64,000 nucleotides of DNA from contig CANXME010002675.1 in NCBI GenBank assembly GCA_948144175.1, forward strand, positions 62,001-126,000. Reading direction: 5' to 3'. The translations under genes and the position numbers were made by a program. The notes under the pieces were generated by a model. It was not told the DNA's origin. It did not search any database and saw only the letters and a list, made by a program, of their open reading frames with translations. The DNA comes from Closterium sp. NIES-65 (lineage: Eukaryota > Streptophyta > Zygnematophyceae > Desmidiales > Closteriaceae). Positions 57,701 to 64,000 of the stretch are shown in pieces. The first letter of the stretch is position 1. Every line of letters starts with the position of its first letter.

Positions 57701-59952
57701 TTAGGGTTTCTCATTCTCTCCTTGAAATGTATCTCGAACTTTTGCTAATGATAACATTTCTCTCAACCATGGCTCTCAAGTAGGGATGAGCACGGGCCGG
57801 GCCGGGCCTGGCCCGACCCGACCCAGGCCGAATGACCAAGACCCTGGCCCGAGCCCGACCATTTTGCACTCGGGCCAGGGTGGCCCGACCTGGGCCAAGC
57901 AAGGCCCGACCCGGGCCGGGCCCGGGCTGGCCTGGGTGCACTCTTCAGATAGAGTCAAACATGATTTACGAAAACAAAATATCTTGAATTTAAACCTAAT
58001 CTAAACTAAAACGCACAATTTCGTCACCCTTCGATATAACCGTTACTTTAAAACGAAAAACTAACACTAAAACCTAACTTACTTAGTAGGTGAGATCTAA
58101 ATATATGGCGAGAAGCTAGGGGTGAGCTTGCGTTTAGAGCTTGCGCAAAATGTCGCGCAGCTCAAACTTGACACCCGCGACACTTGTTGGGAGGGTCAAA
58201 TCCCCGCGTGATTGAAATATGATGAAATTGACTCAAATCTCAAATCATGCCAACAAAAAACAACAAAAACCGCATTTGACTGCACTGAATCGAGGTCGAC
58301 TAGATCTGGCCGCATTTGTTGGCCTGAGATCTAGTCGATAGCGTAATCAACTCACAGGGTTTTCTCGACCAACTATTAACTAGCTTATATGTAAACTTGT
58401 CGCAGGGGAGATAGACGGGCCAAAACAGCCCGACCCGGGCCGCGCATCGGGACAGGCCGGCCCGGCCCGGCCTGGGGCATTTCCGGACCGGCCCGACCCG
58501 GGCTGGGCCCAGCCCGTTTTTTTTTCTCAACCCTACTCCCAAGCATGCTTTCTCAACAGGGGCAAACATGATTGTGTTCGGTTCTTGACAGTATTATGAT
58601 GTTGTCATCCCACGCCATAATATTACTTCTACCTTGCAATCCACAATCACATGACTCCAGTCAGATGCACGCTACTAGAGACCACACGACGCAGCGAATG
58701 AGAGGGTGGTGGTCAGCGGAGCTGATGCGAGTGGATATAAAGAAAGAGGGAAAAATGGAATGCATGGGTCAGGACTAGCATCAAAAGGAGGAGAATGGCG
58801 GGGAGTAGAGGGGAGATGAATCTGGAGTACAGCCAAGCAAAGGCCTTGTTGGGGGCTTACAGAGAGTTCAGTTTTGAAAGGTTGCCAATTTCAGAGGGAA
58901 TTGTGCCACTTAGCTGATTGGAAGAAAGTGATCTGCAATGGATGGAAATATTCATGTTTGCAACGCAAGGAATGATGGATAGGAGAGAGAAAGCAAATCT
59001 GTTGGGAGGCAAAATCCCCCTGAGGATGCAACGGAGACACCAAAACCAGCACAATGGAGAGTGTCTGTGGGACGTGCGAAGATGTGGACATAGATGGGGA
59101 CATGAGAAGTGACGAGAGACGTGCACTTTGTGTGGCCCAAAGAGTGCCATCAACGTGTAGAATGGCCATGGGAAAGAGCGCTTGGGACAGGGGACTGAAT
59201 AGAGGGAAAATAGATAGGAAAAAAGGAAAAAAGGAAATGAGAAGCACCGGAGGGTTGATGCGGAGAGTGCTGTGAAAGGGGGAAGAGGCACGAAAAAAGT
59301 ATGCAAAGATTTTGAGGTTCTGGGATTGGAATGAACAGAAGGATGTGGTCAGAATGTGGGAGCAATACAAAGGGGGAGAAGGGTAAACGGACAAGATTAG
59401 TGAAAAGAGACGGCAAGGATTATGGCGGAAAAGGAGCATAAAGGCTTTACCCTCAGAAAAAGGTTCGTAAAAGTGCCTTGCCGATTCTCGAATCGGAGAC
59501 CAACAGGCACTCGATCCCTTCACTCTAGCCAGCAGTGTGGCTTCACCCTCCCTTACCACCCAGCACAAAGGTGTTTAGCCAGAGTCGTGTCCGACTCAGT
59601 TCGCTGTTTGTGCATATCTGCAGACAGATGCTGCAGTGTGTTGTCATTCCAAGCCTACCTTGCAATCCACAATCACATGCCTCCAGTCACATGCGCAATA
59701 CTAGAACCAAGATCACAAGATACAACCAAGGAGGCGGTGGTGGTCAGAGGAGCGGGCGAGTGGTTATCAAGAAGAGGGGCCAACGGAGAGCTTGGGCAAG
59801 ACTAGCATCGGGCAGAGGAGAAAAAGGTAGAGCAGAAGAAGCTGAAGTACAGCCAAGCAAAGGCCTTGCAGGGGGCTTACAGAATAGTCAGGTTTGCAAA
59901 GTTCCCCAATCCATCAGGAATTGTGCCAGTGAGTAGATTCCTAGAAAAAGCT
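42799..59952 (-). CDS. LRR-exon array with LysM-like C-terminal exons (gene model partial, possibly a pseudogene)
   Basis: LRR exons of exactly 72 bp lie at 59881-59952, 58861-58932, 56957-57028, 54473-54544, 53900-53971, 52918-52989 and 48471-48542. Damaged ones are at 55794, 51863 and 47050. Each has the same phase and encodes one plant-type repeat, for example NQLSGTIPSEIGNLSKL. The 3' end has an exon 42964-43289 (LDCSKPIKVGRSVCLERS, TQDTCDQLL, LYRNNPGLTC) joined in phase to 42799-42822 (VCLEEEY, then TAG). The Cys spacing and NPGL/VCL motifs resemble plant LysM modules that bind chitin-like glycans. There is no kinase or membrane segment, so a secreted or surface protein is likely. The phase between the last LRR and the LysM-like exon does not fit, so at least one exon is missing. 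No signal-peptide exon was found. Confidence 0.6.
42964..43289 (-). CDS. LysM-like exon of the LRR-array gene
   Basis: 326 bp between acceptor TTGCAG (43290 side) and donor GTGAGG (42961 side). It contains six Cys residues before the terminal exon adds one in VCLEEEY. The segment LYRNNPGLTC followed by GSNIGVQ-VCLE fits the end of a LysM repeat. Another Cys-rich carbohydrate-binding fold is possible. Confidence 0.55.
43290..44239. other. Intron of the LRR-array gene
   Basis: Contains the intron block seen in the other LRR repeat units (GAGTATGAAT, TGGCAACGAGC, GCATGAGAA and related phrases near 43300-43640). No exon was recognised. Confidence 0.5.
44248..44514. mobile_element. hAT-type MITE, TAGGGATGAGCA family, copy 1
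   Basis: Terminal inverted repeats TAGGGATGAGCA and TGCTCATCCCTA. The 8-bp target duplication GCCATTAG is at 44240-44247 and 44515-44522. The interior is built from GAACACGAACGTGTTCG-like palindromes. The ends and duplication length match hAT (Ac-like) elements. Confidence 0.95.
44910..45770. other. GC-rich block with GGCGTCCTGG-type repeats, origin unknown
   Basis: It begins with a primer-binding-site-like TTGGTATCACAGAC (44910-44923). It contains many imperfect copies of CCCAGGACGCC and CCAGGCGTCC (45340-45545). Open frames exist on both strands but show no known domain. It could be the leader of a non-autonomous retroelement. Confidence 0.4.
45908..46009. mobile_element. hAT-type MITE, TAGGGATGAGCA family, copy 2 (102 bp)
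   Basis: The same terminal repeats as copy 1, with 8-bp target duplication CTCACAAC at 45900-45907 and 46010-46017. This is the shortest copy. Confidence 0.95.
46165..46293 (-). repeat. Solo-LTR-like sequence related to copia copies 1 and 2
   Basis: It contains the conserved LTR block GGGTTGTACTCATTACAGAG followed by TACCCCACTGCAGGC and ends ATTCTGACA. No target duplication or partner LTR was found. Confidence 0.55.
46610..46946. mobile_element. hAT-type MITE, TAGGGATGAGCA family, copy 3 (degenerate ends)
   Basis: The ends read TAGACATGAGCA and TGCTCACACCTA. The interior shares the GAACACGTTCGTGTTC motifs. No target duplication remains. Confidence 0.7.
47050..47121 (-). pseudogene. LRR exon with a lost splice donor
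   Basis: It encodes NQLTGSIPTALGMLTNL in phase with the other LRR exons, and the acceptor TTGCAG is intact. The donor GTAAGT reads TTAAGT (47048-47049 complement). Confidence 0.75.
47347..47602. mobile_element. hAT-type MITE, TAGGGATGAGCA family, copy 4
   Basis: Ends TAGGGATGAGCA and TGCTCAACCCTA, with 8-bp target duplication CATCGGAC at 47339-47346 and 47603-47610. Confidence 0.94.
48471..48542 (-). CDS. LRR exon (72 bp)
   Basis: Acceptor TTTGCAG and donor GTAAGT intact. Encodes NQLSGTIPVAICSLAHL, one repeat of the array. Confidence 0.75.
49188..51514 (+). mobile_element. Truncated Ty1/copia element (LTR, primer binding site, gag)
   Basis: The primer binding site TGGTATCAGAGC is at 50476-50487. 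The LTR should end at about 50473. A start near 49188 (TGTTGTGTG) would make it about 1.3 kb, but this is unproven. A TATAAAT box is at 50162-50168. Gag follows, and the element is cut off where a MITE remnant begins, so pol is absent. Confidence 0.7.
50518..51514 (+). pseudogene. copia gag with zinc knuckle, frameshifted and truncated
   Basis: It begins MASGDNEGSLPQANSG and ends its first frame after KFNGNGYDDWAWKMQ. The continuation is in another frame from about 50690 (LLKLMTSKEKRLDDPNLQEE, then LLPESWLQFTSG), a UBN2/copia-type gag. A CCHC knuckle CWYCKKPGHTWARC lies near 51390-51430. After 51514 the frame runs into MITE sequence and is meaningless. Confidence 0.85.
51515..51749. mobile_element. 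hAT-type MITE remnant, TAGGGATGAGCA family, left end lost
   Basis: The interior GAACACGAACGTGTTCG motifs and the right end TGCTCAACCCTA are present. The left inverted repeat is missing at the border with the truncated copia gag. Confidence 0.8.
51863..51934 (-). pseudogene. LRR exon with a lost splice acceptor
   Basis: Encodes NQLSGTIPAEIGNLAKL. The acceptor reads TTGCAT instead of TTGCAG, while the donor GTAAGC is intact. Confidence 0.75.
52918..52989 (-). CDS. LRR exon (72 bp)
   Basis: Acceptor TGGTAG and donor GTAAGA. Encodes NQLNGTIPSSVGNFANL. Closest sibling is the exon at 56957. Confidence 0.75.
53900..53971 (-). CDS. LRR exon (72 bp)
   Basis: Acceptor TTGCAG and donor GTGAGC. Encodes NKLSGTIPAEIDNLSKL. 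Closest sibling is the exon at 58861. Confidence 0.75.
54473..54544 (-). CDS. LRR exon (72 bp)
   Basis: Acceptor TGGCAG and donor GTGAGG. Encodes NQLNGTIPTAICNLTNL. Confidence 0.75.
55477..55699. mobile_element. hAT-type MITE (CAAGG family), second copy
   Basis: Inverted relative to the copy at 23412. Ends CAAGGTTCAAAATTATG and CGTAATTTTGATCCTTG, with 8-bp target duplication TTCCGGAC at 55469-55476 and 55700-55707. Confidence 0.94.
55794..55865 (-). pseudogene. LRR exon with both splice sites lost
   Basis: Still recognisable as NQLSGTIPAEF-like sequence. The acceptor reads TGCAA and the donor ATAAGC. Confidence 0.7.
56391..56716. mobile_element. MITE with GGGTCGGGTCGGG-type interior
   Basis: It interrupts the conserved LRR intron phrase CCTACCTTGCAATCC between 56390 and 56717. 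The right end reads TTGCTCACCTCTA, similar to the TAGGGATGAGCA family. The interior (56520-56710) is CCCGACCCGACCC/GGGTCGGGTCGGG repeats. The left end is unclear. Confidence 0.6.
56957..57028 (-). CDS. LRR exon (72 bp)
   Basis: Acceptor TGGTAG and donor GTAAGA. Encodes NQLTGTIPASMGNFADL. Confidence 0.75.
57781..58535. mobile_element. hAT-type MITE, TAGGGATGAGCA family with GGCCCGACCC interior (755 bp)
   Basis: It starts TAGGGATGAGCA and ends TCTCAACCCTA. The 8-bp flanks CTCTCAAG and CTCCCAAG match at 7 of 8 positions. GGCCCGACCC repeats lie near both ends, with unique AT-rich sequence between. Confidence 0.85.
58861..58932 (-). CDS. LRR exon (72 bp)
   Basis: Acceptor TTGCAG and donor GTAAGC. 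Encodes NQLSGTIPSEIGNLSKL. Confidence 0.78.
59881..59952 (-). CDS. LRR exon (72 bp), most 5' one seen
   Basis: Acceptor TGGCAG and donor GTAAGC. Encodes NLLTGTIPDGLGNFANL. Confidence 0.75.
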
Positions 59953-60957
59953 CTGCCAAGATGAACATGAATGCAAAGGCAAAATCCCCCCAGTGAATGC
60001 ATGAAGGCATGAAAGGCAGCACGATGTGAAACGTGCTGGAAATGGGGCTGTTTATTTTATGGAACATACATAAAAAATAGAATTAGATGTGTAGCAATCT
60101 TATAAATTGGGGGGTTGTTTAGTGTACCCTCCAACCAACCGCAATTTGTGGTTGATGGGGATTGATCCTTAGCTCAACCAATCCCGACCAACACCTTGTG
60201 CTTGCTTGGGACACAAGAAAGCTCACCCATTGGCCACCTTATTGGCCAAAAGGGTAAGCTTCCCTCTCATTTCTCTCTTGTTCATTGTCTGTACTAAAGA
60301 GCCTCTTGGCTCTTTCTTCAATGTTTCAATTCTATCTTTTCTAAAATGTTCGAACCAAACTCTTTGGCCAAGAAGAATTACCCGTTCGGTTTACTCAGAG
60401 CATGTTTGGGGTGTCGCGTTATTAACACTTAGCTGGCAACTAAGTGTGAATTCCACAGCAGCCAAGGTGAGGTGTACTATAGTTTACTGCTTTTTGCATT
60501 TTACTTTGTTTGCTCTTTTTGGAATGTTACTGTACTATACAGAGTCGAGCTACTGAGGAGTTCGAGGGGGTTGGTGAGGAGGATGAGGGCGAATTCGATT
60601 CTAGCCAGCCTGGGAATTCAATTTGACATTCACAGGCTGGAAGGCGGTGCATGCCTAGTGGGCCCAGTGGGACCCAGCTAGCACCTTGAAGCCTACGCGA
60701 TCAGCTCGGCTGACTCGCGCTTAGGAGTAGAGGTAGCTTGCGGGACAAGGCACCTAGGCAGGAGAGGATTTAGACGGAAGTAGCGCTCGGACTCATTGCT
60801 TTTTGCTTGTATGTTTCTCATTTACTGCAATTGTGATTTCCTAATCCAGGGGGAACTAGCAGTAGAGAGGAGCTGAAGCAAATCGGCGGAGCCCTTGCAA
60901 GGGAGTTAAGTCTTGTTTCAAGGAGGAAGATAGGTGCCCCCTCTTATCTCAGTCCCT
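59953..60957. other. Region upstream of the LRR array and downstream of the methyltransferase-bearing gypsy element
   Basis: No LRR exon, signal-peptide exon or retroelement domain is visible here. The frames at 60206-60681 have no family resemblance. Confidence 0.4.
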
Positions 60958-61217
60958 CTTCCTGTAATAATTCAGGAAGCCGAGTAACGCCCGCAGCCCT
61001 GTCTTGTCCTTTGGCGCTGCCAGGTTCCCCAGCACCTTAACCTTCGCCTCTTATATGGCCAGCCGACCGCCCTTCACTTCAAACCCCAGGTAGGCCACCG
61101 TGTGCCTCGCCATCTTACACTTATCTGGGTGACACGTCAGCCCCGCAGCTGCTATTGCCTCTAGAGTCTGCTTCAGATCTTGCACATGCTGTTCTTCGCT
61201 GCTGCTGTAAATCCCCT
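60958..61217 (-). pseudogene. Gypsy RT thumb fragment downstream of the deleted catalytic site
   Basis: It resumes in a different frame with IYSSSEEQHVQDLKQTLEAI, then LTCHPDKCKMARHTVAYLGF, an internal stop, and LRALLGFLNYYRK. These are typical of gypsy RT after YIDD. The catalytic YxDD segment is missing between the two pieces. Confidence 0.8.
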
Positions 61218-62794
61218 TCAGGCTGCAGCTGGAATCCCCTTCAGCACTTGATCCATGGCTCTCTTAAACACTGCTGGTGCATTACTAAGCCCGAAAGGCA
61301 TAACGTTGTACTCATACAACCCGTCCACCCCGTGAAATGCAGTTTTCTGTTTATCTGTTTCTCTAATGCCTATCTGATTGAAGCCCTGCCACAGGTCCAA
61401 GGTGGTAAAGACGGTGGCCCCTTCCAGCCGGTCGAAAATATCTTCAGCAGTCGGCATAGGGTATCTGTCAGGGCTTGTAATCTTGTTCAGCTCCCGGAAA
61501 TCCCCGCACATCCGCTTCGCTAGAACCTTTCCCGTGATGTCCTTCCTAGCAGCTACCACCGTGGCCGCTGCGTAACTTGATTCTGACGGGCGAATTATCC
61601 TTGCAGCTAGCAACTCCTCACATTTCTCTTTGCAGATGGCTGCATCCTCCGCATTCATTCGCCTCCTGCGTTGGTATGTAGGTAGCTCGGTTGTGAGGTT
61701 CAGCTCCAGCTCTCTCCCCTTGTATCTCCCCAATTCCTGCAGGTTATAGGCGAAGGTGCCCCTATGCTGCTGCAACATCTCCCTGATTGCTTCAGCTGCT
61801 TGCTCCCCTATACCTGCCCCCAGCTCCCAGGTTTTGCCCGGCTCTGCTTCCTTGCCTACTGGTGGTGCAGTATTGATCTCCTTCTCGTCTGTGAGCTTGC
61901 TGACAGTGCTGTAAGCAGCTTGCTTGCCGCCCCTGCCCTTCTCCTCTTCCGTCTTTCCCCTTTTCTCGGCTGGCCCCTTTCTCATCTCACTAACTAGCCA
62001 TCGCAGCGAGTGCTGGTCTATGGCTCGGCCCAAGGCAGCTTTGCGCACCTCCTCCCCCACTCCGTCTGCTGCTGTTGCCCCCGGCAAGTACCCCATGGCT
62101 AATTCCCGCTCCAAAGCCGTCAGCTCCTCCCATCTTTTCTTACGGTGATCATACACCATCCCTGGACCTGGAGTCCCTTCCACTTCGACAAATCCCCATG
62201 CCTTTGCATAGGCCACCAGTGTCGGCCAGGCCCTCCTTGCTTCCCCCACTCGGTTACACTGATACTGTCGCGGATGATCTGGCTTTACCACTTGGGCGGC
62301 CACTCTCCCTGGTTCCAGGATGTCTTCCACAATTCGACTCTCATCTCTCCACACCTTTGCTAATCTCGCCCTCAGTTCTCCTTCTGGCAGGACGTTCTGC
62401 CATTACTGCCGCACTCTATGACACCTTGCCCCCAGCTGTGCCCCGTCACAACTCACTCCCCTTCCCAATTCTGCTTCCACTAGCTCGCGTACGGCTCGGA
62501 CCGGCTCCCTGATATCACTCCTCATATCCACATGTTCTAGGATGTAAGCATATTCCCCGCCAGATTCTCTCGCCCACCTCATAATTGTCAGCAGTGTTGT
62601 CACCATCGCCGTGCGGTCATCCTGCATTCCTCTTCCCTTCCCCGCTCGGGAAGTACCCTGGCACTCCCACCCTGCTACCAACAGGTCCACCTTTCCCCAG
62701 CGGTTCACATCTTCCCTGGTAAGCTGTCCCACATCCCACTTCTCATTCTGCATGGCCTCCCGTATCACTTCCTTCGCCAGTTGAGCTGGGTACC
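61218..62794 (-). pseudogene. Fusion of C5 DNA methyltransferase and gypsy reverse transcriptase, 5'-truncated, one in-frame stop
   Basis: From 62794 the frame reads YPAQLAKEVIREAMQ, then VDLLVAGWECQGTSRAGKG (methyltransferase motif IV; the Pro of PCQ is Glu, the catalytic Cys codon is 62661-62663). ILEHVDMRSD follows (motif VI, ENV as EHV), then AQLGARCHRVRQ (motif VIII). A TAA at 62400-62402 interrupts, and the same frame goes on with WQNVLPEGELRARLAKVWRD, ERELAMGYLPGATAADG and ALGRAIDQHSLRWLV (motifs IX-X). RT follows: RIIRPSESSYAAATVV, CGDFRELNKITSPDRYPMP, FTTLDLWQGFNQIGI and YEYNVMPFGLSNAPAVF. The frame ends at 61218, just before the place of the catalytic YxDD. Known C5 methyltransferases transfer a methyl group from S-adenosylmethionine to cytosine. 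Activity here is unlikely because of truncation and the motif change. Confidence 0.85.
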
Positions 62795-63160
62795 TGTGAG
62801 AGGACGTCCCCGTTATAATATTTTCTCACTAATATATTTTTCCGTTATCCTATTCTTCCTTTTCTCCTCTTTATTTTGGTCTTTATCTCATCTCAATCGG
62901 CCTACTATTCTATTTTCTAAAGCCTTCTATTTATTTCTCTTATTTCCTACCTTTCCCACCGACATACCTATTACACGGCACCGACAGCGCCGACAGTGGT
63001 GTATACGATGTAATCTGGGCGTAATCCCAAGTGCCAATAGCCTTCGGGTGTGTTCCCGAAGGTTCGTTTTATCTCGTTTATCCTTGTACTTTCTGAGTAT
63101 AAATAGGCCTTGTATTCAGTTTTAGTGACAAGTTTCGATTGAGAATTCGATCCTGTGACA
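62795..63160 (+). repeat. 5' LTR (366 bp) of the right-edge gypsy element
   Basis: It starts TGTGAGAGGACG and ends ATCCTGTGACA, immediately before CTTGGTAATCAGAGCC. The partner LTR is outside the window. Confidence 0.8.
63098..63105 (+). promoter_or_regulatory. TATA box of the LTR promoter
   Basis: TATAAATA about 55 bp before the LTR end. Transcription probably starts shortly downstream, inside the LTR. Confidence 0.65.
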
Positions 63161-63162
63161 CT

Positions 63163-63176
63163 TGGTAATCAGAGCC
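63163..63176 (+). other. Primer binding site
   Basis: TGGTAATCAGAGCC, complementary to the 3' end of initiator tRNA-Met with one inserted base relative to TGGTATCAGAGC. Confidence 0.8.
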
Positions 63177-63324
63177 GTTCTCACTCGACGACTCTCGGCT
63201 AAGCAGCGGTCGCGGAAAAAATCGCCTCGAAAAACCGCCGGGGGCGACCAATTCGACGCCGAATTCTGGTAAGTACCAGTTCCGCGCTTTTCAAATTAAC
63301 CCCCTCGCGTGGTTTTTGAACAGG

Positions 63325-64000
63325 ATGGGTTCGTCGGCGACCAACGACGTTACGCAGCAGCTCTTCGCGCAAATCGCCAAGATGGAAGCGGAGATGCGAG
63401 CGACGACTGAACGGTCACGATTGGAGAACGAGCAGCTGCAAAACGAACTCCAGCGCGTTACGCGGCTCCTCTTGACCATGAACATTCCTGCTTCGACGAC
63501 TTCGCAGCAAACGCAGCGTCAGTTTGAGGTTCCGAAACTTCGCTCGCCGGAATCGTTCGACCCTAGCGATCGAAAATCCGACGTCAGGCGGTGGCTCGCG
63601 ACGATGGAAATTTATTTTGCGGCGATCGGATGGTCGACGACGGAGTACAACGGCGAAAAAATTCGTCTCGCGACAACGTTGATGCGCGGTCCAGCTCTCG
63701 AGTGGCTCGGAAGCAACAGTAGCATTTTCCAGGGCGAAGCCACGTGGCAGCAGTTCCAGGCAGACCTTCTCAAACGTTTTGAGCCGATTAATTCCACTTA
63801 TATTGCGCGCGAAAAATTACATCACCATAGGCAATTCAGGAGTGTCGCGCAATACACGCAGCAGATGGAGGAATTTTATAATCACATTCCCGACATTACC
63901 GAGGGCGAAAAAATTCAGTCCTACATCGCGGGGCTGAAAACCGACATTCGGCGCCAGGTTGCTGCAGCGAACTACAGCAGCTACAGCGAAATCGTATCGG
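63325..64000 (+). CDS. Ty3/gypsy gag, N-terminal 225 residues (open, partial)
   Basis: ATG at 63325 (MGSSATNDVTQQLFAQ) opens a frame without stops to the edge. It has a coiled-coil-like N-terminus (ERSRLENEQLQNELQRV), then a retrotransposon gag domain (FDPSDRKSDVRRWLATME, LMRGPALEWLGSN, QFQADLLKRFEPIN, YIAREKLHHHRQF). The zinc knuckle and pol should follow beyond the window. An open frame together with a complete LTR suggests a young copy. Gag would form the element's particle. Confidence 0.88.
   Translation, partial: MGSSATNDVTQQLFAQIAKMEAEMRATTERSRLENEQLQNELQRVTRLLLTMNIPASTTSQQTQRQFEVPKLRSPESFDPSDRKSDVRRWLATMEIYFAAIGWSTTEYNGEKIRLATTLMRGPALEWLGSNSSIFQGEATWQQFQADLLKRFEPINSTYIAREKLHHHRQFRSVAQYTQQMEEFYNHIPDITEGEKIQSYIAGLKTDIRRQVAAANYSSYSEIVS

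Larger units (their letters stand above)
60958..62794 (-). mobile_element. Ty3/gypsy element remnant carrying a cytosine-5 DNA methyltransferase domain
   Basis: On the minus strand one frame runs from 62794 through a methyltransferase domain and a linker into a gypsy RT. A shifted frame then contains the RT thumb region down to about 60958. The 5' part (gag, protease, methyltransferase N-terminus) is cut off by the LTR starting at 62795. Confidence 0.85.
62795..64000 (+). mobile_element. Ty3/gypsy element, 5' part, inserted in the methyltransferase-bearing gypsy
   Basis: LTR, primer binding site and gag lie in plus orientation and run off the right edge. The left LTR border at 62795 cuts the minus-strand methyltransferase frame, so this insertion is the younger of the two. 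Confidence 0.88.

Noticed and set aside
60206-60681. Plus-strand frames with hydrophobic stretches
   Set aside because: No homology recognised and no start or splice context.

Overview
The window is nuclear DNA of a eukaryote, most likely a streptophyte (a charophyte-grade alga such as a zygnematophyte, or an early land plant). The reasons are spliceosomal GT-AG introns, a plant-type 215-residue KDEL receptor, a TPR protein of the SRFR1/TTC13 family, plant-type leucine-rich repeats each on its own 72-bp exon, and abundant Ty1/copia, Ty3/gypsy, hAT and pogo/Tigger elements. The genus is inference; I cannot identify it from the sequence alone.

Layout. 1-5.4 kb: a Ty1/copia element (minus strand, gag-protease frame open to the left edge) inserted in the pol of a decayed Ty3/gypsy element. 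5.7-21.4 kb: the host-gene core. It holds a three-exon gene for an mS41-like mitochondrial ribosomal protein (+), a complete six-exon ERD2/KDEL receptor gene (+), and convergent to it the last 15 exons of an SRFR1/TTC13-like TPR gene (-). The exon phases of all three fit together without a gap. Most longer introns of the TPR gene carry a tandem repeat array, and many hold partial copies of the neighbouring exon. 21.6-26.8 kb: a Ty1/copia element with both LTRs and a GAGAG target duplication, which separates the TPR gene from its missing 5' part. 26.8-30.4 kb: simple repeats, no gene resolved.

30.4-42.35 kb: one pogo/Tigger-like DNA transposon with TA target duplication and matching terminal inverted repeats. 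A copia element (31.0-38.3 kb) has entered its 5' leader, and a short non-autonomous LTR element (40.5-42.0 kb) has entered the last codons of its transposase; removing both leaves an element of about 3 kb. 42.8-60 kb: a minus-strand array of LRR exons in repeated intron blocks, ending in a LysM-like exon and a short terminal exon, and riddled with hAT-type MITEs and a truncated copia element.

61.0-62.8 kb: remains of a gypsy element whose polyprotein joins a cytosine-5 DNA methyltransferase domain to the reverse transcriptase, cut by a second gypsy element (62.8 kb to the right edge) that has an LTR with TATA box, a primer binding site and an open gag frame. The methyltransferase-reverse transcriptase fusion is the most notable biological system seen here. 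The least explained signal is a set of palindromes of the form TTTTGAG-NNNN-CTCAAAA at junctions of small duplications inside the TPR gene.
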